From Diploptera punctata (Eukaryota; Arthropoda; Insecta; Blattodea; Blaberidae): a stretch of 64,000 nt of DNA. This document shows, one piece after another, positions 1-11,108 of the stretch (position 1 is its first letter; each line of letters starts with the position of its first letter). A program made the position numbers and the translations under genes. Under the pieces are notes generated by a model. It had not been told where the DNA came from. It made no database searches and saw only the letters and a list, made by a program, of their open reading frames with translations. Location: NCBI GenBank assembly GCA_030220185.1, contig JASPKZ010004955.1:434001-498000 (forward strand). Direction: 5' to 3'.

Positions 1-412
1 TACGAGTATTTGAGAATAAAGTTCTTAGGAAAATTTTTGGACCAAAGAGAGATGACAGACAGGTGAATGGAGAAGACTACATAACAATGAAATACATGGT
101 CTTTATAGGATACCAGATATAATAAGAACAGTTAAGTCCCGTAGACTGCGATGGGCAGGACATGTTGCACATATGGGGAATGAAAGACGTGCATGGAAAC
201 TTCTTGTAGAAAAGCCAGAAGGAAAACGCCCAGTTGGTAGACCAAGAATGAGGTGGGAGAACAACATTAACTATGATTTGAGGGAAGTAGATTATACAGG
301 GAATGATGATAAGCATTAGCTCAGGATAGGGATGTATGGAGAGCTTATGTCCGTGCGGCCATGAACCTACGGGTTCGATAGTGCCAGTGAGTAAGTAAGT
401 AAGTAAGTAAGT
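1..412 (+). mobile_element. RTE-like LINE, 3' end fragment (RTE copy 1)
   Basis: This is the C-terminal end of the reverse transcriptase ORF and 3' end of the window's commonest LINE, entering from the left edge. The DNA matches the other copies (37549-39519 same strand; 16438, 19818, 33282, 45205 and 63790 opposite strand) from the 'VFENKVLRKIFGPK' region to the 'MNLRVR' C-terminus. The reading frame is broken by small indels, so it is dead. It ends in a GTAA-type microsatellite at 387-412. Microsatellite tails are usual for RTE-clade LINEs. The clade call rests on the endonuclease in copy 4 plus this tail. Confidence 0.85.
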
Positions 413-734
413 TTACTAAATAGTATGTATGTAATTTATTTTATTAGGTTATGCAGGGGACAGGTTTGTATACATTAGTTTTTGTAAACACATTTGGAAA
501 TTTATTATGAACGTTGGTCATTTTGATTTCCCATATATGTGGTGCCATCTGGCGACAATTCCATAAACATATGCGCTGTAGCGTATGCGCTCCATGCGAA
601 ACCAGCATCACGCCGAGCGAAACGCGATTCGCGTCACGTCAAGCGTGACGCGCTGTATAATAAACCGTAGCATTACTTAAATATGAAATAAACGACTTTT
701 CTGCCAGTCCCCTAATACCAAATGTATTTTGTTT
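413..734. other. No gene seen; CpG-rich patch with a small hairpin
   Basis: There is no coding sequence here. A locally CpG-rich stretch (about 570-655) stands out in AT-rich DNA. It contains an 8-bp stem with 5-nt loop (631-638 pairing 644-651) next to the palindrome CGCGATTCGCG. It may be an unrecognised repeat end. Confidence 0.4.
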
Positions 735-2350
735 TCTGATTAAAATTTCATAGTTTCCCATAAAGATCAAATGCTTTACTAAGATCTAGAAAAAGCCCTA
801 TTATCTGTTCTCTATTATCTTTAGTTTGAATATTGATTCTGTAAATTATTGTATAGCATTGTTGATTCCTGTACCTTTATGAAATCCATACTGAGAACCA
901 GAAAGCACATGATTAGATTCTATTATACATAACTTTTTCAAGAATTTTAGAGAAACCTGATAGTAGTGATATAGGTCTATAATTTTCAATATTTTAATTG
1001 ATCACTCTTTTTGAATATTGGACGATTTTCGCTGTTTTAAAAATTTTAGGAAATTTTCTTGTGATCAGTGATGATTTTGAGATGTCTAATAGCGGTGTTA
1101 TCAGTAAACTGGAACACCTTTTAACAATAAGGTCTGGTATTTGATCAATTCTACAAGATAAACTGTTTTTCACTTTGTTAATTACTTTAAACAATTCTTT
1201 TGGTATTACAGGTGTTAAGAATATAGTGTTTTTGATATTTGTGTGGTTTAAAATTGGTTGTTGATTATGAGTTATTGTTGCTTGATTCAGTGCAACATTT
1301 GTAAAGTAGTCATTAAATATCTCAGCTATTTCATACACATTTTTAATTACTTTGTCATTAACAGATATTTCCATTCTATCTTTAACTTTTTCATTACTTT
1401 TTCCAGATTCTTTTCTTACAGTATCCCATATAGCTTTTCCTTTGTTTTCTGCCTTCATAATAAAATCCCTGTTGGACCTTTGTTTAGCCTCATGAATTAC
1501 TTTCTTTAATACTTTGCTATACAGTTTAAAGTATGATTTAAGATTAGGATTACTAGTATTTTTATACAGTTTATACAGCTCTCTTTTTCTTTTGCATGAT
1601 ATTATTATTCCTTTCGTTATCCAGTTTGATTTTTTGCTCTTGTTTTGTGAAGTTACAAATTTTTTATTTGGTAAGGCAATATCTAAGTAATATTTTATGG
1701 TGTTCACGAAATTCTACTGATTTTTTGTCTATGTCAACTTTATTCATTACATCATTCCAGCTTTCACCCTGTAATAAAGATTCAATATTTTCATTGTTAA
1801 AGTTTCTTTTATAACTTATTGTTTTGTTAAGTTTTGAGTTTATGACTGTGTTTGTCTCTAACGGAATATGAATAAATGTTATATTGTGCTCTGAGATACC
1901 AAAGTTTATATTTTCTACTGTAGGCCTATATGGTAAATATTTGTGATCAATGATTATTTGATCAAGACAGGTTTGTGAAGTGGAAATTGTATGAGGAGTA
2001 TTTATAGTCTCAATTAGATTATGGGAGTGAATTAGTGACTTAAATTCACTTTATCAGTAGTAAGAAAGTTTATGTTGAAATCCCCACATAAAATAATAGG
2101 CATCTTTTTCTTTTTTAGGGTATTTAGTAGTATTTTAAATTTGTCTATAAAAGTTTTTATACACCATCTGGAGATCTATATACAGATTATTATTAGACAG
2201 AAATTATTGTTATTTCTGTTACTGCATGTTCAAATGTCTTTTCTATATTTAAATAATATGTTTGACTTTTCTCTTTGTGTTTTAAGTGATTCTGTACATA
2301 GATTGCTGACTCCCCCAATTTATATGTTGACCGACAAAATGAGCTTGTAA
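735..2350 (-). pseudogene. Decayed non-LTR retrotransposon (EN + RT), CR1/Jockey-like
   Basis: On the minus strand the order is an AP-type endonuclease end, a linker, then the N-terminal half of a reverse transcriptase. Around 2190-2070 the translation gives 'YRSPDG' and 'ILCGDFNINFL', typical of CR1/Jockey-type endonucleases, and at about 1930-1890 an 'ISEHN'-like end. The longest open stretch (1707-994) covers the linker and RT start, with 'CRIDQIPDLIVKRC'. After a frameshift near 1000 the RT continues with 'YRPISLLSGFSKILEKVMYNRI' (interrupted) to about 740. No catalytic F/YADD region is present, so the copy is cut before the RT active site. Several frameshifts and stops make it nonfunctional. 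The clade is uncertain. Confidence 0.75.
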
Positions 2351-2386
2351 GTTTATAATTTTGTATAACAGCTGATTATTATTTTC

Positions 2387-2600
2387 AGTTTAACATTTTG
2401 CAGAGAAGTTGGGATTGCAAAAATCCCTGTAATTCGGTTCTGTACATCCTGTAATGCCCGGTAATGCATAATCATATACACAAGAACTGCATACTAAAAT
2501 GCATTTCCAGAATTGAATCCGCTGTTTAATTTCTCTCGGCACATCATTCTTGTATGTAATTATTGTTTCAGGGCATTTTAATTCAGTCACTTCAAAATTT
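2387..2600 (-). mobile_element. Ancient RTE-like LINE relic (RTE copy 2)
   Basis: A 66-residue open stretch on the minus strand (2590-2390) aligns with the RT segment 'VAEFKYLGTIITNRNEMHKEIK' of the younger copies, reading 'VTELKCPETIITYKNDVPREIK' here. The DNA then runs into the following 'GTTAAACTGAAAATA'-type segment. Divergence is far greater than between the other copies, so this is an old fragment with no function. Confidence 0.65.
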
Positions 2601-3636
2601 CTTTAATTTGTCATTAATTGTTAAATAAAATGAATTCTCTCACACTGAGTACAAAATGTGCCTCTTTTCAGCAATTTAAAAGATTTTTACGAATTTTATT
2701 TCATGGTTTAGAATTGAAAACTCATGACTTTAATTAAATTGCTGTAATTGGCAAATTACAAATGGGAGGGATGTTCGTTCTCTATGTTACAAATGTTCAT
2801 TTGATTATGTTGGAGTTTTTGATAATCGATTTTTGTCAATCGTTGCGATTTCTCGAACAGGAGACTGACCGGTAGAAAAAAAAAAAAAAGATTTGCTTGG
2901 TTTTATAGACATTAAATTGAAAATGTTAATTTAATTTTTGTGAAGACGGGGAGTTAAATGTGCGGAATGGCTAAACAAAAATACTGGTGAAAGAAGCGTA
3001 AGTATTATTTATCGGATTTATTTGCCTGTTACTTATATACTCTGTTACGTAATGTGAACATTGACTTTGGTATGATACATTTTCGAGATAATATTGCTTG
3101 TGAAATAAATGAGAGGAAATTATTTTTTCCTCACTTCATTGATATAATTGATTAGTAGTAAATCTGAATGGGATAATTTTTGTCTAATGTACAAAATTTG
3201 GAACCCCAAAATTTGATTGTCGGATACCATAGCATCAGATGTTGTTGAATAGATATTAATGGTTAATTAATTAGTTATGGACTTTAAACTGTCATTTAGT
3301 GATGGACTTTGGATATATGAATTAAAAAACCTTGTTTTTACACTATTTTCATAAATTTCATCAGATAATGGAATATTGTTTGTTTCGATTGATAATTGGT
3401 ACCGTAATAATTTTTAGGTTATGGTAACTGATTGACATTTCGAATTCGGAGATTCATTGCATGTGAGTTAAATTTTATCTCATTTTGCTTATGTTGGATA
3501 CAATTTTCTCATTTTTAAATATAGGTTCCTCTTTATTTTATTTTAAACACATTCCTTTTTTTGCCAGATTGGTATATTTACTACTACCAGTACATACTTT
3601 TAAAATTCATGACGAAACACCATTGAGGTCACTGTA
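2601..3636. other. AT-rich DNA, nothing recognised
   Basis: No ORF of note, no tRNA-like sequence and no repeat shared with the rest of the window was seen. There is a short A-run near 2877-2889. Confidence 0.5.
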
Positions 3637-4935
3637 AAATTTAAAATATAAAATAGATACCTGAGATCTCAGTTGGGGGATTGTCCACTTTAACTTACCT
3701 GATATATTTTCAAAATCCTATAGAACAGTGCGCATGCGCCAGGTTTATAAAGCCAGCGATAACCCACCATCCAACCACATATCGATTATCATTGTTTCCA
3801 TTATTATAGTTTCTTTATGTATTTAGACACACTTAAAATGTAATGAACCTAAAAGATAACTAAGTAACTCACACTTAACCAAATTCAATTACTCTAACCT
3901 AGGGTGGATCCCATGAAACGCCCTTTTTTTCACTCCTTAATAATCGTAACCATTGATAACCCACTGGATCCAACTCTGGAGAAAATAGCAAGTCACCATC
4001 ACAATATGTGTATTTGAATAAATACTTAAAAATTCTGAAATGAAGTTATAAAAATTGGGAAAAACTGCACTTAAACCTACGTGAAATATATTCAGAGTCC
4101 TATAGAACAACAGTGTGCATGCGCCAGAGTTTATAGAGCCAGCGATAACCCATATATCGATTATCTACCTTGATTACTATCAATATTGTACAAACGTTAA
4201 AAAATCTTATGCTAAATGGCAGCATGTCGCTATGAAATTTAAATGACCAGTCATTGCAATAAATCCCCAAATCTATGTTAAAAAAATATATTAATAATAT
4301 TAAAATTACTAAACATTTATTAAAAATGGGTGTACACATACTTATCACTCCCTAATGCTGATCCAACCAGCAATAACCCAAAACAGCAATAGAAAAATCA
4401 TAGACTAAATAATATACTCTGTGGAGAAAATAGCAGTTGGCATCACAATATTGTCTAACAGTGTCATAATATTGTGATTTGCATATTTAAATAAATACTT
4501 GAAAATTGTCTAATGTTATAAAAATTGTTTGAAAAAGTTTAAAATATTAATGTTAGTAAGTACAGAAGAAGAGCTATAGTTTACAATAATAAACTGCAAA
4601 ATCAGGCGTAAGTAGAAGTGCAGTTGAGCCAAAAATTGTTTTAAATATTTTAAAATATTTAAAAATGTTACTAAATACAGAAGAAGAGTTATAATTCACA
4701 ATATTAAATGAAAAATCAAGGGTAAATCATTCTAAACTTGAGCCCTCAGTTGTACTCAACTTTATAAAGGCTGTAAGATGTGAAGTACTTTCGGAACATA
4801 TGCTCCATCCTCAGCATGTAAATTGTTACTAGTTGTTTGTGAGAAACTTGTAGAGAGGGTTGATGTCATTGGGTGTGTTCTCATTAAGCAGATGAGTATG
4901 GCCTGACAAAGAACAATTTAATATAAAAGTATTAA

Positions 4936-5910
4936 CAAGGTATGTCGACAATCTTCTAATTATTTATAACGAGAATTCAATAGAAAAAAGAGATCTTGAC
5001 AGAACTGAATAAGATGCATGAAAAAATAAAATTCACAGAGGAAACTGAAAAAAATAATGCAATCAACTATCTAGATCTCACACTAACAAAAAATCTGAAA
5101 ACCAACCAATAGTGCAATTACCATTCATAAAAAATCTAGACCCCCCTCAAAAAAAAAATCAGGATCTTTACCAGCCTCATTAACAGAAGGAGAAAACTAC
5201 CGCTTAACCAAAATAATTATAATAAAGAACTAAAATACATTAAACTTTTAGCCTCCAAAAACGGTTATAACAAAGAAATAATTGATAAATTAATAAAAAA
5301 ACAAATAAAGAAAGAAGAATTAATAAATATAACAGCATTAAACAGGGAAATTGATAAAAATAAAACTAAGTGGTTAATTCTTACATATACTGGTATTGAA
5401 ACACAAAAACTGGCTAAAGCCATTAAAGAAAATGTAAGAATTGCATACAGAACAAACAACAAATTAAATAATATAATCTCAAATATAATAGAAGAAACAG
5501 ACATTTATAAAAACAATGGTGTTTACAAACTAAAATGCAGTAGCTGTGAAAAGTTTTATATTAGTAAAACGATAAGAAATTTCAATATACAATTTAATGA
5601 ACATCTTAAGGACTTAAGACTTAATGAGGGTAAATATAGTTTTGCAAAACATGTCATAGAAACAGGTTATCAATTTAATACTATCGATAACATATTATCC
5701 ATTATTCATAAAGAAAACAATTTGAAGGTCAATATTCTCGAAGAGATTGAGATATTGAAACACTTGCTTAATGAAAACACACACAATAACATCAACCCTC
5801 TCTATAAGATTCTCACAAAACAACTAGTATCAGTTTACATGCTGAGGATGGAGCATATGTTCCGAAAGGACTTCACATCATACAGCCTCTATAAAGTTAA
5901 TGATGACTGA
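4936..5910 (+). pseudogene. Penelope-like RT / GIY-YIG endonuclease remnant
   Basis: In family members this protein reverse-transcribes the element RNA and cuts target DNA with a GIY-YIG nuclease. Here 4941-4952 reads Y-V-D-N where the RT active site is normally YVDD, so a catalytic Asp is lost. After a frameshift the 'INYLDLTLTK' strand follows. A second frameshift near 5100 leads to one open frame from about 5165 to the TGA after 5907. That frame holds 'GVYKLKCSSCEKFYIS' (5518-5565), the GVY and YIG motifs with Gly changed to Ser. The conserved Arg before the 'NEHL' motif is also missing ('IQFNEHL'). At least two frameshifts plus altered active-site residues in both domains make it a pseudogene. 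Confidence 0.78.
5842..5867 (+). ncRNA. Possible hammerhead-ribozyme-like core in Penelope end
   Basis: CTGAGGA (5842-5848) fits the CUGANGA hammerhead core. It is followed by a GGAGC/GTTCC stem (5850-5854 with 5859-5863, loop ATAT) and GAAA (5864-5867). The inverted copy near 4789-4814 keeps the same elements. Hammerheads have been reported in Penelope-like elements. Against this, one extra T lies between the core and stem II, and I could not identify stems I and III or the cleavage site. This region also overlaps coding sequence. Confidence 0.3.
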
Positions 5911-5945
5911 GATCTCAGGTATCCATTTTATATTTTAAATTTTAT

Positions 5946-6226
5946 TAATATGGTGTAATACAATTGACTGCACTTATTTTGGTTTGAGGTGCGAGCTAAA
6001 CTAATCACAACACTTATATTATTTTGCTTTCATCTAACACGAGGAGAGAATTGCAAGAAGAGTCTTATCTTAATTAAATATGGTGCATTGCTTCACCCCA
6101 GATAACTTGGATTTTTTTTTTTCACTACAACTTAAAAAATCTTGATATGTTTAATGATGATGAAAATTATGATTGATGATTCCTCTGACGTTTGATGAAA
6201 GATAGCATTAAACATTTTTTACTTTG

Positions 6227-6281
<55 letters not shown>

Positions 6282-6667
6282 ACCGATACAAGCAATTGTA
6301 TAATACCTTTAGGATAAATTAAATGTAATAATTTGACTATTTTTTTTTTACTTTTTGAAACTATTTCACACATTTAGAATACCTATTTTATTTATTTTTT
6401 AGTGTATTTTAGGAGTCCTATCTTTCCCATTATTAATGTTTATTAATCCTGACAATAGCAATGACTAGAATCTTGGAATTTCTGGGTGTGATTCTCAAAA
6501 ATATTTTCTTTAAGTGTAGGATATGTAACAAGATCTAATCAGCCTGATGAAGATGATTTAAGTTGCTACGTAAATAGAGAGGTAGCAAAATCTTTTAATT
6601 GCATAATTGTACCATGCTAACCAGATGATTTTCTGTATAGCCATCTACTAACCATGATAACTCCTTT
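5946..6667. other. AT-rich DNA with an (AT)n microsatellite
   Basis: No coding sequence was recognised. A perfect (AT)n run occupies about 6230-6277. Confidence 0.6.
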
Positions 6668-7915
6668 TTTACACGCTTTATATTAGCTTGACCTGTATCT
6701 ATCTATCTATGTAACGGAATCTTTCAACGCAATTTTCACCCACTTAAAATCATCAGATCGACTTGAAACTTTGTATACTTGTAGAGGACCCATGACAATA
6801 CAATAATTTCATATTTATTTTCTAAAATTCTGGCCATAATCATCAGAAAATCAAAAAAAGTGTTTTTGTATCAATGTAACGGAATTTTACAATGCGATTT
6901 TCACCCACTTAGAAACATTGGATCGACTTGAAATTTTGTATACTTGTAGAGGACCCATGACAATACAATAATTTCATATTAACTTTCTAAAACCCTGGCC
7001 ATAATCATCAGAAAATAAAAAAACCTGTTTTTGTATCAATGTAACGGAATCTTTCAACAAGATTTTCCCCCACTTAGAAACATTGGATCGACTTGAAACT
7101 TTGTATACGTGTAGAGGACCCGTGACAATACAATAATTTCATATTTTGTTTCTAAAATCCTGGCCAGAATCATCCGAAAATCAAAAAAATGAAAACTGGT
7201 ATAATAGGTCGCGGACTTGTCGAGTTTTCAGTCAATCGTTGTAAGAGCTCAGTTGGTAGAGCAGTGAACTCTTAGTGGTATGTAATTTCAGTAATCCGTA
7301 CGTCGCTGGTTCAAATCCGGCTGGGAGGGTATTTTTTATAGAAGAGTATTACCTTTAGCTCATACTACAATAGTATCGAATTTAAAGATATTTACATTTT
7401 TATCTTATTCTGTAAAATATTAAAAATAAAAAAATAAATAATAGTTTTAAAAAAACTATAAGAACACGCTTTATTAGAAAACCGAACTAAAAAAATGAAA
7501 AATAATTTTAATTTCCAATACGCTTGGGATAAAATTACAGTGGTCAACAAAAAATCATCTCCAACACATATAGAATAAAATTAGAGTTATCAACAAAAAG
7601 AAAATAATTTTACCATCAAAAGCGTGGGGTGCTTTTTATGATTTTTACATTTTCTTCTTAGAGAGCTTACTTTTACCAATATCTGTTTATTATCAAATAT
7701 ATTAAATGATATAGAGCACCCCACGCTTTTGATGGTAAAATTATTTTCTTTTTGTTGATAACTCTAGTTTTATTCTATATGTGTTGGAGATGATTCTTTG
7801 CTGACCACTTTAATTTTATCCCAAGCGTGTTGGAAATTAAAATTATTTATAATTTTTTTAGTTCGGTTTTCTAATAAAGTGTGTTGGTTTAGTTTTTTAA
7901 AACTATTATTTTTTT
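6668..7915 (+). mobile_element. Element D, copy 1 (unclassified hairpin element)
   Basis: The order is as follows. A left end TTTACACGCTTTATATTAG is followed by a short ATCT microsatellite. Then come three tandem units of about 165 bp (starting near 6711, 6874 and 7040). Next is a tRNA-Tyr-like module (7241-7329), and last a long inverted repeat with arms about 7431-7633 and 7715-7915 around an 81-bp loop. The arms are about 94% alike. ACACGCTTTATTAG inside the arms resembles the left terminus. It shares this plan with copies at 14733-15823 (minus) and 21508-22759 (plus). There is no ORF, so it is non-autonomous. Subterminal inverted repeats plus internal tandem repeats are reminiscent of Helentron-associated elements, but that is inference. 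Confidence 0.8.
7241..7329 (+). pseudogene. tRNA-Tyr-like module inside element D copy 1
   Basis: GAGCTCAGTTGGTAGAGC forms a D-arm with a good Pol III A box, and TCGCTGGTTCAAATCCGGC forms a perfect 5-bp T-arm with B box. Both match insect tRNA-Tyr, and the spacing fits an intron-containing Tyr gene. The acceptor halves (before GAGCTC and after CCGGC) do not pair and the 5' anticodon stem is degraded. I therefore read it as a tRNA-derived promoter module, not a working tRNA. The same module is at 15177-15263 (minus) and 22098-22186. Confidence 0.75.
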
Positions 7916-8089
7916 TTCTCTTTGGTACCTTTATTTTTTCCATTTTTTTTTTCCATAATAAGTTATTTCCATTGATTATATGGCTCTTACAGCCCAAGTC
8001 AGGTCCTGACCTCCCCTTTGGGGATTCTTAACCAATCTGATTTAGTTACACTTATTTTCCTACAGATGTCATGAGTGACACATGTAGGC

Positions 8090-8698
8090 TAGGGTGTCCA
8101 GTCGTCTGTTTTTCCCAGGACAGTCCTGTTTTTTGGAAAATGTCCCGCTGTCCCAAAAGTTTTCTTGGGGACATTCAAATGTCCCGCTTTTGGGCTGATG
8201 CTTTGTCAATGTATTTATGAATGCGACTTTTGTTTTGTTCTTTACTATGTAATTATAAATGTGAATGTTAGAAAGCGTCAGTTGTATGATACACTATGGT
8301 CAAATGAAAAAAAAAAAAAATGAAAGTTGAAACTGTAAAGGCATTGCTGATGGTAAAAACACATTTTAACGATGTATCATGTACTTCATTTTATGATAGA
8401 ATTTCAGAAGAAAATAAACTACTTGATGAAATACATAAATAATCGAAGTACAGCAATGCAAATGCATCTACCAGTCTACTCGTGTAGATAGAGCATACAT
8501 AATGTAGCTGGGTAAGTAATTTTAATAAATAATAAAAAATAGGCATAACATGTGCAATTTGTATAATTTGTTTCATACAATTTTTGAAACTTCCTTTTAT
8601 ATTTGTTAATGTCCCACCTTTTTTAAAAATGTCCCAGGTTTTTCCTTTAATTTTTTGTGCATGTCCCCTTTTACATTAAAAATATTATGGACACCCTA
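8090..8698. mobile_element. hAT-like DNA transposon relic
   Basis: The ends are short inverted repeats: TAGGGTGTCCA at 8090-8100 and its complement at 8688-8698. The 8 bp outside them (ATGTAGGC and TGATAGGC) look like a decayed hAT target duplication. Repeated GTCCC motifs lie near both ends. In between, about 8320-8445 (plus) translates to a 'VKTHFNDVSCTSFYDRISEE' segment resembling hAT transposase C-terminal regions. The rest of the coding sequence is deleted. Confidence 0.65.
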
Positions 8699-8769
8699 TG
8701 ATAGGCATGTTACCTCAAGAGAATCTAGTAGTCAGCTAAGGTATTACAAGGTACAAAGCTGGTCAATTT

Positions 8770-8980
8770 TGCTTAAGTCCTCTTTTTTTCAGGCTTGAAG
8801 TTATTTTATGATCCTGAAAATCTTTAGACTCAGGACTCACAGCTTAAAGTCACTTGGAGGTCTTGTTTCTTGGATTGTTCCATCCTAAAAATCCATCGAC
8901 CCCAGCCAGGCTTTAACCGACAACCATTTGGGACTAGAGGCAAGGAACATAACCATTATACCTCTGCTGCAACAATAAAT
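8770..8980 (-). mobile_element. tRNA-related SINE-S copy 1
   Basis: Read on the minus strand, a tRNA-like head (AGAGGTATAATGGTTATG ... GGGGTCGATGG) leads into a body shared with 9390-9580 and 50030-50190, all with the AAAAATCCATCGA-type motif and a TCTTTTTTTCAGGCTTG segment. The three copies are strongly diverged from each other, so the family is old here. Confidence 0.55.
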
Positions 8981-9172
8981 TATTTAATCTTTAAATATAT
9001 ATGTTCAATCTTTATAATTGGATTCAGTAATGGATAGTGAAACTTTGAGTAATAAAATTCAAAAGTAATTTATATTATTTGATTAAAACTGCACTTTTTA
9101 ATAACATTACTCTAGTTAAAAAATCAAGGTTTTAAAATTGAGAAACTGTTTTTGGAAAAATGGAACATTTAT

Positions 9173-9236
9173 ACAATCATTAAATGAATGAGATTTTACA
9201 CCTTACCTCATAAAATCTTATTCATTTAATGATTGT
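9173..9236. repeat. Isolated near-perfect hairpin
   Basis: Arms 9173-9198 and 9211-9236 are inverted copies with a single mismatch around a 12-nt loop. No coding sequence or terminal repeat is attached. It could be the remains of a small foldback element. Confidence 0.6.
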
Positions 9237-9389
9237 GTTAATTGAAACCTCATAGTGTTACTTCCTAAAAATGTAAATTAATTTTAATTCAGTGTACAGT
9301 TTGAAAGTAGGTAGATAAGGCAGTGTTGTTCATTAACATGTCGAGTTATTGACATCACAGTTCATGTCTGGGCTTGAAAGCAGCTAACA

Positions 9390-9580
9390 GAGCACAGAAG
9401 CCTCTTTTTTCAAGGTTATGTTTATTTTGTGTTTCTTAAATACAGTTGACACAGAACCCAAATCTCGACTTCCCTTTAAAAAAAAAACATTCAGGATTTT
9501 TATTCTATTAAAAATCGATCAATCCCAGCTGGGATGAGAAGTGAGCATGGTAACCACTAATCCATCAGGATTAACTTCTA
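9390..9580 (-). mobile_element. tRNA-related SINE-S copy 2
   Basis: This shares the CAGGATTTTTAT ... AAAAATCGATCAATCCCAG segment and the tRNA-like head ('TAGTGGTTACCATGC' on the minus strand) with the copy at 50030-50190, and more weakly with 8770-8980. Confidence 0.5.
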
Positions 9581-10801
9581 TCTTTAAAAAAAATTCTCTA
9601 ATTCTTCTTAAGTGTTTTAACACATACCCATAGAGTTTGTGCTTTGGGAAGTAGTTTTCAAATTGAACTGTTTGGCTATATTATTTAATTGGTATACTCC
9701 CATTTGTGTTCTTCCTCTGAGGTTGCAAACAGTACTAAATCATCTTACAAAAGTGTTTGTATAGTTACATTTTTGGAAATCTGTATCCCGTGTCATTCCT
9801 CTATTCATAATTCATAAGATATAAAAAATTTAGACTTTTTTGTCAACATAATATCAGATCAACATATATCTGATTTCTGTGTATTTCAGATAGTCTGTTC
9901 ATTGCATGTGATCTAAAATTGATATAGTTATTTAAAATCAGCTATATTATAAATAAAAAAAATTGCAATTGAAATAATGTTGCTTAAAAAGAGCTCCAAG
10001 ACCATTTGTTCATTAAGTGTAACTTTAGAAAATATCAATCCTCATTAAATGTAACTATTTTTCGTAAACTTGGTCTTAAATTGTCTTCTTGTATCTTGTA
10101 AGCCCATGTTTCCCTTAACAGAGATTTAGGCACTCTCCCCCTATAGGGAAGTATTTTAACCATACTAATTTGTCTTAAATTGTATTGAAATTTAATTCTG
10201 TTTTGCCACTAATACATAGGCCCTATTGTTATAATCTGTAATGCATTATATTTTTAACAAATATAGACAAATTATTGTTTTATTTAGAAGGTAAATTTAA
10301 ATAATAGGTAAATTTGTGTCAATAAACAATTTTAGCGACTACATTTTTTTTACATTTTTTTTATAAATTTCGCTATGAAGAAATTACAAAAAAATCTGTC
10401 ACTCAGGAACTTCATAAACTAAGCGAATTCATCAACAAATCAAATTTATTTTCCTGGTTTAATTATTATGTACCCTGTTACATTGCGAGAAAACAAAAAC
10501 AAACATGGCGATCAGTAAAATGATTTCTAAATTATGACTTTAAGATATACTCCCTTTCTTAATGGTCGGATTTCGCTGATTTTTAAAATAATATTTTTCA
10601 CATTTTATTTCAATGGAATTTACGCTGCGAAAAACTGAAAATTGTGACCGCTAGAATTTTTTTTTTTAATTTTTGCTTCAGGTGAACTGTCACTCCTAGT
10701 GGTCCGATTTTGGTGGTTAATTAACTGGAATTTTCTTTTTTAAAATTGATTCTATATTCCGAGTTTGGTTGCGAAAAAACATTGCCGCAAGAGCGTTAAC
10801 A
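9581..10801. other. AT-rich DNA, nothing recognised
   Basis: No coding sequence and no repeat shared elsewhere in the window was found. Confidence 0.5.
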
Positions 10802-10863
10802 GATATAGGCAGTGGCGTGTATTGAACATTTTTTTAGGGTAAGCAATTTGGGAATAGGTGCCA

Positions 10864-10975
<112 letters not shown>

Positions 10976-11108
10976 ACTGAAATATGCTATGTTCCGTTTC
11001 CAATGTCATGAAAAGGAAATGAGTTCCTTTTCAATTTTGGCGCTTAGTCCCTTTTCAATTTAATTAGTCAATTCATTATAAAATATTATCTCTTAATATC
11101 TAATTACC

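Larger units (their letters stand above)
3637..5945 (+). mobile_element. Penelope-like retroelement with inverted terminal copies
   Basis: The coding part (about 4936-5910) carries RT and GIY-YIG endonuclease remnants, the pair of domains that defines Penelope-like elements. It is bounded by inverted repeats: 3637-3676 is the reverse complement of 5906-5945 (both contain CTGAGATCTCAG), and about 4764-4880 is the reverse complement of about 5775-5905. The left arm holds about 1.1 kb more than the right, including a diverged direct repeat of about 0.4 kb (copies near 3702-4085 and 4086-4535, each with a GCATGCGCCAG motif). Partial inverted copies at the upstream end are common in Penelope elements. 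The copy is decayed. Confidence 0.75.

Noticed and set aside
7241..7329. Functional tRNA-Tyr gene
   Set aside because: The D- and T-arms fit, but the acceptor halves do not pair and the anticodon stem is broken. It occurs inside a repeated element.
6660..7915. Bacterial-style terminator or riboswitch from the giant hairpin
   Set aside because: The context is a eukaryotic repeat. The hairpin belongs to a dispersed element.
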